A DNA stretch of 35,100 bases from Solirubrobacterales bacterium (GCA_019244395.1 JAFASQ010000444.1:1-35100); one strand, 5' to 3'. Counted from the stretch's first letter, positions 1 through 8,816 are shown. The notes: generated from the sequence alone by a model not told the origin. A program made the numbers and translations.

Positions 1-284
1 GGACACCGGTGCGATGCTATGGACTACTGCGGCGCGCTGGCGATCTCGTCATTCAGCTCGACCCGCACTCGAGCCGCGCCCCGAGGCGCCGCGACGCGCC
101 CAGATCGCAAAGCGCTAAGTGAACTCGCGAGGACCGGGTGCCCTCCCCGTCCGGTTAACGTTCGGCAACTGCGACGTACTTGCCGCGCGCGATGACGCTC
201 TCGAGGCCGCGAGGGTCGAGTGTTCGATCGGCCTACGGCCACACCGACCATGAGCTGGGGACTGTTGCTAGTACCCTGAACGTC

Positions 285-470
285 ATGTCCGCTGAGCCTG
301 TGATGACGGTCGAGGAACTGGCCGAAGCGTTGTGCCACGCTCCGCCGCCGACGCCAGATGAGGTGACGATCCTCCGGGATGGCCGCCGCATCGACTCGCG
401 CGAGAGCGCGATGGCATGGCTCGCCGATCTGGCCGCCGAGCGCGCCGGCGCCGATGCCGGCGACCGATAG
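285..470 (+). CDS. Small antitoxin-like protein (61 aa) upstream of nucleotidyltransferase
   Basis: A 61-residue acidic protein whose last 17 bases overlap the start of the downstream nucleotidyltransferase gene, so the two are probably translationally coupled. I chose the ATG at 285 because it gives a compact protein beginning MSAEPVMTVEEL. An upstream in-frame ATG at 180 would add an Arg-rich, low-plausibility stretch. Visible features are a short amphipathic start (VEELAEALCHAP) and a C-terminal segment TILRDGRRIDSRESAMAWL that may form a helix. I do not recognise a family by sequence. Small proteins in this position next to AbiEii/MNT-type nucleotidyltransferases commonly act as cognate antitoxins, so an antitoxin role is inferred from context only. 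Confidence 0.55.
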   Translation: MSAEPVMTVEELAEALCHAPPPTPDEVTILRDGRRIDSRESAMAWLADLAAERAGADAGDR

Positions 471-987
471 CTCCTCTCCTCGTCACGACCTGATTCGTCT
501 CGTCGAGGTTCTCGACAGCCACCAGGTTGAGTACCTCCTCGTCGGTGGTGCGGCCGCTCGGGCCTACGGGGCCAAGCGGCCGACCGAAGACGCTGACTGC
601 GTAGTGCGCCGAGAGCGCGCCAACCTCGATCGGCTCGCGGGGGCCATGCGTGAGCTGAACGCCCGCCTGAGGGTCCACGGCATGACCGACGATGAGGCAC
701 GCCAGCTCCCGGTCCAACTCGACGGCAAGATGCTCGCCAGCGCGGAGATCTCCACGTGGATGACGGACGCCGGCGGACTGGACGTTCTCTCAGGCCTCAC
801 AGGCGCCGACGGCAGTCTGCTGCCCTACGAGGACCTGGTCGCGCGAGCAACGGTCATCCGAGGGGCCGGTTTCGCGATCCGGGCGGCGGCTCTGCAGGAC
901 ATCATCACGGCCAAGGAGCACGCCGACCGACCCAAAGACCGCGACGCGTTGCCCGAGTTGCGCACCCTGCGCGATGCCGCCTCGTGA
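454..987 (+). CDS. Nucleotidyltransferase, AbiEii/MNT-like (putative toxin)
   Basis: A protein of about 177 aa with the signature of the DNA polymerase beta-like nucleotidyltransferase fold near its N terminus: LLVGGAAARAYG followed by KRPTEDADCVV, i.e. the GG motif and the T-x-D-x-D metal-binding pair. The later TAKEHADRPKDRDALPEL segment matches the K..A.R.KD..DL tail often seen in this superfamily. Such proteins transfer nucleotides to RNA or protein and frequently form the toxin half of type IV-like or AbiEii systems. The start at 454 (MPATDSSSPRHDL) overlaps the upstream small gene by 17 bp. The ATG at 379 would put about 25 Arg/Ala-rich residues in front and lies deep in the upstream gene. 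A housekeeping or resistance nucleotidyltransferase role cannot be excluded. Confidence 0.7.
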   Translation: MPATDSSSPRHDLIRLVEVLDSHQVEYLLVGGAAARAYGAKRPTEDADCVVRRERANLDRLAGAMRELNARLRVHGMTDDEARQLPVQLDGKMLASAEISTWMTDAGGLDVLSGLTGADGSLLPYEDLVARATVIRGAGFAIRAAALQDIITAKEHADRPKDRDALPELRTLRDAAS

Positions 988-1534
988 CATCACCACAATC
1001 CCAGCCGCCCGGAGAGTGTGGCACTCGACGGGCCGCTTGCGCAGGCGTTGCGCAACAGTTCGGCGGTCGCGGTGGCGCTCTCGCCCTGGACGTCCAAAGG
1101 GGCGGAGATGCAGGTCGCGCCGCGCTCGCGCAATGCCTGGCCGAACAGCAGTCGAGCGTTCGCCCCCGGGCGCCGATTGTCGTTGTGTGAGATCGCCACC
1201 AGGTTGAGGGTACAGACGATCGAGCTGACACGCTCGGCTCCGGACCGCAGTGAGCTTTGCAACTTGGGCGAATGAGTTGCGCTCGGGGGCCACCAAGCGT
1301 AGGCGGTATCGATGATCGACTGGTGCCGCCGCGGGATGGATGAGTTGGTAGGTGTGGCGAGGGAGGGCGCCTGACATGTAGGCAATCGTGTTCGTCCTGG
1401 ACCCACGGTCCGCCTAACGTACCGCGGCCGTGATGGTCGCTTGACGTATCGATGGCATCCCGTTTGCGCGGACACTTCACCCCGGGTCGTGGTGCTGGGA
1501 CACGGTCGGCGTCCCAGCACCGCTGCGCGGGCGG
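988..1534. other. Intergenic stretch without a supported gene
   Basis: About 550 bases between the nucleotidyltransferase and the secreted hydrolase. On the minus strand one frame (about 1270 down to 990) reads VAISHNDNRRPGANARLLFG and ends SGRLGLW. It looks more protein-like than the other frames but has no convincing start or ribosome-binding site, and I recognise no family. It may be a gene remnant. No promoter, RNA gene or strong repeat was found. Confidence 0.4.
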
Positions 1535-3737
1535 TCAGCCTATCGAGATGCTGCGGTGGCAGCCGGCGAGTGTTATCAGTGCCGGTCCGTCGGATTTCGC
1601 GTGGATCCTGACGCCACAGTTGAGCCGGGCGCGTTGGATGTTGACGGTGACGGCACCGACGTTGGTCAGCGTGAGGTCGAGCTCGTTGCTGGCCTGGATC
1701 GGCTGCGGATTCTGCCAGGTGCGAATCTGGCCCTTGAACACGAATGGCCTGCTGCTTCCGGAGGTGTCCTGCGGCGGGTTTGGCTGCGGATCGGCTAGTC
1801 CGAAGCCGTGCGAGAACGCGTTCACGGTGCCGAGCTCCGGACCCTGCGGACCGGTTGCGTTCCGCAGCTGTATGCCCGAGAGCCAGTAGACGTGGTTGGA
1901 GGTCAGGCCCCATTTCGGTTCGTTCATGGCCTCGTTCAGCACCCTGGTCACGTGTGGCGGGTTGGGGTTCACCTTGGCGTCGCCCAGGAAGTCCGCGGAC
2001 TCCTGGAAGGTCGGGTAATAGGGGCCGTGCCCGCCGGTGTACTCCCGCCAGTCGTAGCGATACCCGAGCGCGTACAGGCGTGCGAACACCTCCAGCTTGC
2101 TACTGGTGACGCACAGCGTGTCTGCGTTGGCGTTGGCCGACAGGATCGGGACGTTGCGGAACGACGGGACCGGGTTGATGATCTCAGCGTCCGGGCCGCT
2201 GATGGATGGAGTCGGTTCGCCCGGCCAGCCCGTCTCGGCGCTCACGCATCCGATGTCGGGCAGCGCCCGCGCGAATAGGTCGGGGTACTGGGCCAGCAGC
2301 TTGTAGGTGCCGTACCCGCCCATCGACCAGCCCGAGATGGCGTTGTAGGTGGGATCGAGGTTGAAGTGCCGCGCGACATCGGCCAATGCCTCGAACACGT
2401 CGGCACCGCCCTCGCTCCAGTACCACCCGCATGGTATGCGTCCCTCTGGGGTGAGGACCACCGAGCCCGTGGCCCGATCGGCCAAGGCCTGGTCGTCGGG
2501 CGGGCCTTGGTTGTAGTTCCCGCCGCAGTAGTGCAGGTTCAACGTCAGGCCGTACCCGCTCGGCGGCGCCGGCTTGTCGGGCACATACAACGCGTACGGC
2601 TGCAACTGGCTGGCGCAATCCGGCGCGCGCGGGCAGGGCTCATGACAATACGTCGTGGGCGGCTGGGGTCCGCGGCCCTGGGCGTCCTCGAAGTGGCTGG
2701 CGAAGATGCGGTCCTCATAGCCGTGGGTCGGTACGCCCTCGGGCTGGTCGTCCATGTTGTCGGTCGCGCCTGCCCGCAGCTTGGCGAAGTCGACGTTGGC
2801 GGAGAACTGGCTCAGGTCTCCGGACTTCAGCGCGTCGGCCTGGTTGCCGTCTCGCCACGCGCCGGTCTCCCCGAAGCGGAACGCGACGTTGAACAGCGCG
2901 CTGCCGGTGGTTCCGTTGGCGCCCGGCTGAGTCGCGGTTGCGGCCCCAGGCACCGGCTGCAGGTACTGGTTGTTAGTGCTGTCCCACAGCCCCGACGCCT
3001 CGGCCACGCGGCACCGACACGGTGTCGGTGTTGACCACCGCACTGGGGAGGAAGATCTGGACCTGACGGCGGGTCAGATCCACGCTGGCCGCGGCCCCCG
3101 GCGCGTTGAGCTGCTGGCCGCTGGCGGCGTCGGTCACCACCACCGTGGTGCCATGCACGATGACGAAGTACCGAGCCGGTTCCTTCGCTCCCGCGTTGAG
3201 CGGCAGTGCGTACGCCACCGACGAGTCGCCGAGCGCGATCGTGGAGGCCACCAGCGACGGGTCAACCATCGCGTTGTAGGTCAGCCGGATCAGCAACCCC
3301 GATGAGTACGGCTTGAGCCGGAGCTCGACCAGGTCCGCGGCGTCACCGGCATAGCGCGGATCAGTCGGGTACGTGTAGGTAGATCCGGCGCCCCGGTCGT
3401 TGAACAGATAGTCCTGATCGACAAACTCCCCGTCGCGGTAGGCACTCGTACCCGACACCAGGATCGGCGCCGCATGCCAACGGCTGCCCGGAGCGTTCTC
3501 CAACTGCGGCGCCCGCGGTGGCGGCGCATATAGGATCGCGGGTCCCGGCCGGGGTGACACAGTGTGTACCGTCAGATGGCGCGAACGTTCCGACGACGAC
3601 CGGGTAGTCGCACCGACACTCCCAACCGCAGCCAATGCCACCGCCGAGCAGATCACGGTCCCCGTCACCACGCCCAAAATCACTCGCCGTTTCCTTCTAC
3701 GCCCAAACGCCGCCTTCGCCGAACGATGAGGCTTCAT
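1535..3737 (-). CDS. Secreted alpha/beta hydrolase with N-terminal glucodextranase-like domain; frameshifted
   Basis: Two overlapping minus-strand frames (3737-2973 and 3043-1535) join into one protein of about 733 aa if one G is removed from the GG at 3010-3011. The restored junction reads TVSVRVAEASGLW. The N terminus has a signal peptide: KAAFGRRRKRR, then a hydrophobic run ending GSVGATTRSS. Residues of about 80-250 resemble the DOMON-like C-terminal domain of glucodextranases (YTYPTDPRYAGDAADLVEL). The C-terminal half is an alpha/beta hydrolase with nucleophile motif GWSMGGYG (Ser about 471), an Asp in NANADTLC and a His in YTGGHGPYY. Several Cys pairs fit export. GGGAGG lies about 8 bases before the ATG at 3737. 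The substrate is unknown; an extracellular esterase, peptidase or polyester depolymerase is plausible. The frameshift is either real inactivation or an assembly indel. Confidence 0.75.
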
Positions 3738-5109
3738 CGCCAGGTACCTCCCTCAGGCCGGGCGCACGGACCCGACCCTGTCGTGACTAGCAAAGCGTCC
3801 GCTAAGCGAACAAAACCGACAAACGCCCTCCTATACCTAACAATTTACATCAACATTGGCGAAAGCTTGTGACGGCCGATCCTGCGCGCACCAGAAAGGC
3901 GACGCCCCACGGCGCGCGTTGCCACCAGACGACCGTCAGCGGCCTGCCATCGCCCCCCAAGCCGCACGACCTCTGAGTGGCGACAATCGGACCGCCGTTC
4001 ACGCCGATGCTCCAACGAGCGGACCCAACGCTGTACGAGACCGCTCTCACCACCATCGAGGTCTACTCTGCAACACCTCTCCAGCTACGTGCCACACCAG
4101 CCCGGTCGGTACCCCTGCCGGCGGGAGCCAAACAAAGAAGAGATTCGTTCTTGGCACCCGCCGCGTGTCGCCGCGTCGCACGGCGGTGTCCCCGGCGCGC
4201 CGAACCGGACCTCCAAGAAGGGCATGCCTCAGCGCTGCGCCGACCGGACCGCGGCCCCCGAGAAGAGCTTGGACCCACGCTCCGGGCAGCGGCTATCTTC
4301 CTGCTCCGCGAGAGCCCGCCCGAGGCAGCTCACGAGCTAGGCACGAGCTGCCCCCGACGCCGATCCAGGCCAGACCGCTGCTCAGCCAAGTGCTTGCGCG
4401 AGCCACCGTAACGGCGACCTTGCTGATGCTCGGGAAGGGGGCAGCACGTAACGCGGCACCGGCGATGCTCTCGCTCCACCAGGCGAACGGGCCTCCCATG
4501 TCGGACGTGACTGTCGCGTTCCTGGGCCTCCCATGTCGGACGTGACTGTCGCGTTCCTGGCGTTGCAGGCACCTCATCGATCGCCACTGTGGCCCTCGGA
4601 TCGGACGAGGACCACTCGTCTCGCGGCGCGCTCGAGACCGTCGCATCCCCGCGATGGTGCAGAGGTCGGCGCAGCCGGAGTTGGCGCCGATGCCGAAGCA
4701 CTCCTGCTTCGCGAGGCGGAACACCTGCGACCCGGGAGCAACGTAATGCATGCTCAGGCTCGCAGCCGGCCGCTGCGAGCAAGCGACGGCGCCGGCGCAC
4801 GACGCGCGGCGGATAGACCAGAGCCGGCCGCGTCGCGCTGTCGCAATCGGAAAAGCAGACGTCCGCCGGCCGGGCACCGGACGAGCGCAACGCCACGTAC
4901 ACGATCACGCCGCCCGGAGCGACGCGACGATCGCATTCGGGTACTGGCGTGAACGCCGCGCTATCGCAAAGGCAATGGACCGCTGAGGGGATTCCCCGGA
5001 AGCGATTTCTTGATCGATCGTTGCCCGTGACCGTTGCCCGGCCCTCAGGCGCTGCTGACCGTTTCGCGCTGCACGGTCGAAAGTCCGGGATTTACGGGCC
5101 CTTAGCGAG
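3738..5109. other. 1.4 kb region with no supported gene
   Basis: Many long overlapping frames exist here on both strands, as expected in GC-rich DNA, but none has a family motif with a credible start. An AT-rich patch at 3825-3860 lies upstream of the secreted hydrolase and may hold its promoter. The minus strand between about 4908 and 4640 contains two pieces in different frames that look protein-like: RSSGARPADVCFSDCDSA, and further on PGSQVFRLAKQECFGIGANS. This suggests a decayed gene that I cannot name. A 35-bp tandem duplication is listed separately. Confidence 0.4.
4489..4560. repeat. 35-bp tandem duplication
   Basis: Two directly adjacent identical 35-bp units (4489-4523 and 4524-4558, plus two further matching bases), each beginning GGGCCTCCCATGTCGG. 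The period is not a multiple of three, so it would break any reading frame through it. It looks like a recent slippage or assembly duplication in a non-coding or decayed region. Confidence 0.85.
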
Positions 5110-5155
5110 TACCCCCAACCGGATTCGAACCGGTGATCTCCTGCGTGAAAGGCAG
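5110..5155 (-). pseudogene. 3' fragment of a tRNA-Glu(TTC) gene, probable att site
   Basis: Read on the minus strand this is the 3' part of a tRNA. It has an anticodon arm with loop CTTTCAC (anticodon TTC, Glu), a 5-base variable loop AGATC, a perfect T arm ACCGG-TTCGAAT-CCGGT, the 3' acceptor strand TGGGGGT and discriminator A. Upstream of the anticodon stem the expected D arm and 5' acceptor strand are absent: no ACCCCCA-like partner and no GG of the D loop. Position 27-43 is also mismatched. Integrases of many islands and phages recombine at the tRNA anticodon/T-arm region and leave just such a 3' copy at the far end. By orientation, the element side is the higher coordinates. Confidence 0.75.
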
Positions 5156-5259
5156 TGAGCTCGACGAATCGGCGCCCGGCGGCGGTCAGACTGCAAGCGC
5201 GGTCGGGGGCACACGGGCGCTACGCGAGGCGTAGAACGATTCGTGTTACAGTGCCGGCA

Positions 5260-5505
5260 ATGGCTCGGTCAATCCACGTGCGACTCGATGATGCATCGGT
5301 AGCGGCTCTGGACGTTGTGCGAGCGTCCGGCATGAGCGACTCCGATGCCGTCCGGACAGCACTTCGCGAAGCCGCCGCGCGTCGACGCGCACGATCGGCG
5401 CTGCGTGAAGAGGTGCTTCGTATCGCCGCAGACGACGCCGACCGCGAGGAGATGCGGATCATTCGAGAACAGATGGCCGACCTCGCGCCCGCCACCGACG
5501 CTTAG
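5260..5505 (+). CDS. Ribbon-helix-helix antitoxin of a MazEF-like pair
   Basis: An 81-aa protein. The N-terminal ARSIHVRLDDASVAALDVV is the beta-strand plus first helix of a ribbon-helix-helix (CopG/MetJ-like) DNA-binding domain. SGMSDSDAVRTALREAA forms the second helix, with the S-x-S-x-A/V start typical of the family. The acidic C-terminal region (ADDADREEMRIIREQMADL) is the likely toxin-neutralising segment. I chose the ATG at 5260 because the RHH fold begins immediately after it; the open frame extends upstream only into the tRNA fragment. The toxin gene follows after 3 bases, so the pair is one transcript. Antitoxins of this type normally repress their own promoter. Confidence 0.85.
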   Translation: MARSIHVRLDDASVAALDVVRASGMSDSDAVRTALREAAARRRARSALREEVLRIAADDADREEMRIIREQMADLAPATDA

Positions 5506-5508
5506 GCG

Positions 5509-5826
5509 ATGGTCCGAGGCGACGTGTTCGATCTACCCCCGCCACGCTCCGCGCGCGGGCGGGAGCAGCGCGGAGCGCGCTACGCCGTGGTCGTGCAAGC
5601 CGACGAGTTCCTCCACCTGAGCACAACCATCGTCGCCCCCACATCGACGAGCGCCACAGCCGCAACGTTTCGTCCCGTGATCAGCGTCGGTGGAGAAGAC
5701 ACGCGCGTGTTGGTCGAACAGACAACCGTCGTCGATCCGCGGCGTCTTGGGCAATCGGCGGGGCGACTCAAGGTCCATGAGCTGCTGGCCGTCGACAGCG
5801 CCCTGGCCTTGATCCTAGGTCTCTGA
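5509..5826 (+). CDS. MazF/PemK-family endoribonuclease toxin
   Basis: A 105-aa protein of normal MazF length. Visible family features are the opening VRGDVFDLPPP (RGDV/I-hxxh strand), RGARYAVVVQAD (the R-P/Y-hVV core), then STTIVAPTSTSA, and RVLVEQTTVVDPRRLG, equivalent to the conserved hhh-Q-hxxhD..R segment, ending in GRLKVHELLAVDSALALILG. MazF toxins cleave single-stranded RNA at short motifs and are neutralised by the co-encoded antitoxin directly upstream (3-bp gap). The pair sits just inside the tRNA fragment, a typical place for an addiction module that stabilises an integrated element. Confidence 0.88.
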   Translation: MVRGDVFDLPPPRSARGREQRGARYAVVVQADEFLHLSTTIVAPTSTSATAATFRPVISVGGEDTRVLVEQTTVVDPRRLGQSAGRLKVHELLAVDSALALILGL

Positions 5827-5897
5827 TCCTCGCTTCACGCGATTGGGCGGGTGAAACGGGCGGCTGGTGTCGGCCTCCGGCGGGGGGTGGCGGCGTC

Positions 5898-6671
5898 CTA
5901 TTGTGCGCCGGGGATCCGCGCGGCACTGTAGAAGGCGACGTATCGGTCGATCTCGCCCTCGCGGCTGATCTCGGCGGTAGAGAAGAACGTGCCCCCGGCG
6001 GGGATGCCCTCGATGATCCCTTCGACAAACACCCGGCTGTCCCGTTGCCAGAGATTGGTGACGATCTGGCGCGCCGGGCTCGCTCCGCGCTCGGTGGCGA
6101 ATCCGAGCTCGAGCGCGTCCCGGCCCCGGAAGAGGACGCGCGCGTCCCCGCCCGCATAGGGTGGATGCGAGTAGAGCGTGCCCGCGGCGAAATGCGCCGC
6201 GGCATCGCGGAACCTTGACGCCACGAGGTCGGCGAAATATCGCTCGAGGATCGGTCGCCCGTCCGGGACGGATTCGACGTCGTCCAGCGCGCTTGGCGGG
6301 ACCAGCGGCGCTTGGAGCCACACGAGTCGGGACACCTGGCCACCGGGCCCGTAGGTGAGGCCAGCGAGGCAGGTCTCGGGTTCGGCGTCGCTGTGACGAG
6401 CGATCTCCGCCCAGCAGGCCTGGTCCGAGCGCACGGTCGCAACCACCGCGAGGCTCGACGGCGCGAGACGGGCGAGTGCCGCGGTGCTGGCCTCGGCGCC
6501 GCTCACCGACTCGATGGCCGCGGTCAGGCCCTGCTCGGAACTGGCGAGCCAGGCCCGTGCGTCGGGGGCCAAGCAGCTTGCAGGCGTCCGGCCCGTCGTC
6601 CGGCTTGAGCCCTCTACGAGCGCGAGGACATCCTCGAGGGCATCCAGGCCCGGTGCCTGAAGTGAAGTCAT
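5898..6671 (-). CDS. SnoaL/NTF2-like fold protein (257 aa)
   Basis: The C-terminal half (about residues 140-250) reads as a SnoaL-like NTF2 domain: ILERYFADLVASRFRDAAAHF, then LYSHPPYAGGDARVLFRGRDAL and a final strand GEIDRYVAFYSAARI. The N-terminal half (LDALEDVLALVEGSS...) is not recognised; it may be a second degenerate cone-shaped domain. Such proteins are small-molecule cyclases, isomerases or binding proteins; the substrate is unknown. The start ATG at 6671 is embedded in the operator-like sequence TGAAGTCA. A -10-like TAGCAT lies 6 bases upstream, which predicts a leaderless mRNA. This is the leftmost gene carrying the window's shared operator. A second SnoaL-like gene lies at 29306. 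Confidence 0.65.
   Translation of the reverse strand: MTSLQAPGLDALEDVLALVEGSSRTTGRTPASCLAPDARAWLASSEQGLTAAIESVSGAEASTAALARLAPSSLAVVATVRSDQACWAEIARHSDAEPETCLAGLTYGPGGQVSRLVWLQAPLVPPSALDDVESVPDGRPILERYFADLVASRFRDAAAHFAAGTLYSHPPYAGGDARVLFRGRDALELGFATERGASPARQIVTNLWQRDSRVFVEGIIEGIPAGGTFFSTAEISREGEIDRYVAFYSAARIPGAQ
6663..6670 (-). promoter_or_regulatory. TGAnnTCA operator overlapping start of SnoaL-like gene
   Basis: On the minus strand the site is ACATGACTTCACTT, an exact TGAnnTCA core overlapping the ATG. The -10-like TAGCAT (6683-6678) ends 6 bases before the start codon. Confidence 0.55.
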
Positions 6672-6725
6672 GTAGTCATGCTACAGCGCTGCCGTGCGCC
6701 GTCTAGGAGCTCGGGTGTCGCGGAG

Positions 6726-7197
6726 CTAGCGCGCCGTCGGAAGCCCGAGGGGCGCCGTGAAACTGCGAGGCGCCTTCTGGTACTGCGGCTCGGAGGTCAG
6801 GGCGCTGCTGATCGCGTCGGCCGCGCGGATCATGCGCCGACCCTGGCGGCGGACCCTCTGCGCTGTCGGCGTATTCCAGCCCACTGGATTCGCCAGCCGT
6901 TCATGGCCTCCGTCGAAGAGATCCAGGGCGATCGTCTCGAGGAAGAATCGGGGCGCGATCATTCGCACCTCGTCCGACGGCTCTCCCCAAGCGAGGGTCT
7001 CGAGCTGGTCGACGCACAGATCGAGGATTGCGCGCAACCGCGCCGCGTCCTTCCGACTCGGCAGAGGCTCGTCAAAAGGCCGGTCGAGCTCGGACGCGAG
7101 CTGGATGCGCAGCGCGCGAGCAACTTCCCTGGCAACAGCGGATTCAGCGTCACGCCAATCCGTTACTCATCGCGTGTCCGAAAGGCGATGTCTGCAT
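6726..7197 (-). CDS. Unknown protein, probably frameshifted
   Basis: From the minus-strand ATG at 7197, preceded by GAGGGAGGGAG, the frame reads MQTSPFGHAMSNGLA and stops. Shifting by one base at the AA of 7157-7158 gives a long open frame (WRDAESAVAREVARALRI... to GLPTAR) ending at 6726. The joined product is about 156 aa, with helical segments such as AILDLCVDQLETLA and MIAPRFFLETIALDLF. I do not recognise the family. It lies divergent from the TetR gene at 7400 and in line with the SnoaL-like gene. The good Shine-Dalgarno and consistent downstream frame favour a real gene with a single indel, but a chance open frame remains possible. Confidence 0.4.
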
Positions 7198-7399
7198 CTC
7201 CCTCCCTCTTTTCCCGGCGAGCTGGCTGCGGCGGTGACCTTGCCCCACCGACGGCGGCCGTGGTATTCCCAGAGCCGGATTCAGGTCAAACGGCGCGATG
7301 GCCGCCGTCCGGGTCGGACCGCTGACATTCGTTGCAACGGTCCCGCGAGGCGCCTGCGCCTATCATTGCGGCGTTCGTTCGCTCCCGCGAGGAGAGACT

Positions 7400-8152
7400 T
7401 TGCCGCCCACCCGGTCGGGGCCCCCATCCAGCCGAAGCAACTCTGGCGCCGGCGCATCTTCGCGCAGCAAGCGGGAGGAGATCCTGCGGACCGCGACCGC
7501 GTACTTCGGCGAGAACGGTTATGAGGCGACCAAGCTCGCCGATGTGGCGGCGGCGGTCGGGATCGGATCGACCGCCCTGTACCACTACTTCGAGTCCAAG
7601 CTTCACTGCCTCTACGTCATCATGGCGGACGCCCTCGAGTTCTTCCACAGGGAGTTCGACCGCCAGACGAGCGCACATGACGATTACCTCGACGCGCTGC
7701 TCGCGGTGCTCTCCGGCTCGTATGAGTTGAGCGACCAGGACATTCTCCGCAATCGCGTGCTCGTCGCCGAACTGGGGCTCATGGGTGTTCCGAGGACGTC
7801 TCCTCGCGAGGAGGAGGCCCGCACGCTCGCGCGCTCTCGGATCCGGGACGTCGAGTTCGCCTGGGCCACGTTCCTCGTGCGTGGCATGGAGCAGGGAATC
7901 GTGCCCGAGGCCGACCCCCGTCTTCTCACTCGTGCGCTCCTCGGTCTATACAACAGCATCTGGCACTGGTATCGCCCGCGGGGGTCGATCAGCCTGGACG
8001 AGGTGAAGGAGTTCTTCCTTCGCCGGCAGTTGGCCGTGCTCGGCCTTCCGCCCGAGCTGGCGGATGGCGACCGGTCGCTCCAGCCCGCCGGCGGGGGCAA
8101 AGCGGCCTCGGCCTCGCGCAGGTCCCGCGGGCGCCGGCGCGCGGCTACGTAG
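7400..8152 (+). CDS. TetR/AcrR-family regulator (paralogue 1)
   Basis: A TetR repressor of 250 aa. The N-terminal DNA-binding domain is [20 protein letters not shown] followed by [20 protein letters not shown] (helix-turn-helix). The ligand domain carries [20 protein letters not shown] and a C-terminal [14 protein letters not shown] motif shared with the other two TetR proteins at 22112 and 25987. I chose TTG 7400 because GGAGAG lies 3 bases before it and the family-like sequence begins soon after; an ATG at 7298 would add residues unlike the paralogues. The tail is Arg/Ala-rich. TetR proteins next to acyl-CoA dehydrogenases, thiolases and ligases typically sense acyl-CoA thioesters; by location this one may control the adjacent phasin/hydrolase divergent promoter. 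Confidence 0.88.
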   Translation: MPPTRSGPPSSRSNSGAGASSRSKREEILRTATAYFGENGYEATKLADVAAAVGIGSTALYHYFESKLHCLYVIMADALEFFHREFDRQTSAHDDYLDALLAVLSGSYELSDQDILRNRVLVAELGLMGVPRTSPREEEARTLARSRIRDVEFAWATFLVRGMEQGIVPEADPRLLTRALLGLYNSIWHWYRPRGSISLDEVKEFFLRRQLAVLGLPPELADGDRSLQPAGGGKAASASRRSRGRRRAAT

Positions 8153-8513
8153 GTGTAGACGGTCGACCTTGCGGGCCGGATGGATATTCGACCCGGCCAC
8201 CGGTCCCGCGGTCCGGTAGGGCCTACTTAATCCGTCACGCCGAGCCCGCCCACGCTCCCGTGACTGGGTGGGCGTGTGGCTCGTAATGCGACGCTTGATC
8301 TCGCCCTGCGTGACGGGTTGCAGTGAACGCGAGGGGCGCTGGCACAGGCTCTGCTGGACGGGAGCCTGGAGCGGTCGGAAGACGGTTGGTGCCGGCGGCT
8401 CGGTAGTCGCGTGGCCGGAGATCGTCGTGCCCTGGAGTGGTACGACGCGCGGATAGCTGAAGTGGTGATCGTTCATCGAAATCGACGGGGGAGGTTGTCG
8501 GGATGACCGCTCG
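8153..8513. other. Intergenic region between TetR gene and phasin-like gene
   Basis: Both flanking genes end here (convergent). A GC-rich dyad at about 8248-8277 (CGCCCA paired with TGGGCG around a 16-base loop) could act as a bidirectional terminator, but it has no T tract. A minus-strand frame starting MNDHHFSYPRVVPL (8479) has no ribosome-binding site and runs into the TetR gene, so I do not call it. Confidence 0.35.
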
Positions 8514-8816
8514 CTACGACGCTGCGGCCATCCCGAACATTTCAGGAACGAGCTCGCGAACCGTGCTGGTGTAGGCGCGGGTAAGCTCGCGGCTGGCGTC
8601 GGCCTGCAGGCTCGCGATGCTGGCGACCCAGTCGACCTTGGTCGCGGTGGCGGCCTTCTCGTACGTGTCAACCAGCGCGACGACGGCCTTCTCGTAGGAC
8701 GACATGTAAGCCTCGCTCGCCTTCTTGCTGGTGGCGACGGACTTCTCGTGGATGTCCGCCACACGCTCGGTTGCGGCTTCGACAGAATCGATGATCGAGT
8801 TGGACTTCGGGGCCAT
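8514..8816 (-). CDS. Small phasin-like granule-associated protein (100 aa)
   Basis: A 100-aa protein, almost entirely amphipathic helix, rich in Ala, Ser, Lys and Glu, with no Cys and few aromatics: SIIDSVEAATERVADIHEKS, then SYEKAVVALVDTYEKAATAT and LQADASRELTRAYTSTVREL. This composition and size fit phasins, which coat polyhydroxyalkanoate granules. The segment DTYEKA recurs as DTYETA in the second small protein at 12132-12395 in the PHA synthase operon, which strengthens the assignment. GGGAG lies 8 bases before the ATG at 8816. Transcription starts from a divergent region shared with the hydrolase gene at 8921, which holds the TGACGTCA operator and a separate TAGCAC-type dyad. Family membership is inferred, not proven. 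Confidence 0.6.
   Translation of the reverse strand: MAPKSNSIIDSVEAATERVADIHEKSVATSKKASEAYMSSYEKAVVALVDTYEKAATATKVDWVASIASLQADASRELTRAYTSTVRELVPEMFGMAAAS

Noticed and set aside
990-1913. Long minus-strand frame across the hydrolase 3' end
   Set aside because: Most of it is antisense-like Arg/Pro-rich sequence shadowing the real hydrolase frame. Only the last about 90 codons look protein-like, with no start.
2179-2186. Exact TGAnnTCA (TGATCTCA) inside the secreted hydrolase gene
   Set aside because: It lies mid-gene, far from any start and without the extended arms. A few chance matches to a six-base-specific core are expected in a window of this size.
3856-4545. Plus-strand 229-codon frame
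   Set aside because: Low-complexity Arg/Pro/Thr-rich translation, no ribosome-binding site, runs through the 35-bp tandem duplication, no family motif.
5110-5185. Complete tRNA gene
   Set aside because: The 5' acceptor strand and D arm cannot be found in the 30 bases upstream on the minus strand, so only a 3' fragment is supported.
8248-8277. Rho-independent terminator
   Set aside because: The hairpin is GC-rich but has a long loop and no T tract on either strand.
7946-8764. Minus-strand 272-codon frame over the TetR 3' end and phasin gene
   Set aside because: It overlaps two real genes on the same and opposite strands. The middle part from 8479 has no ribosome-binding site.
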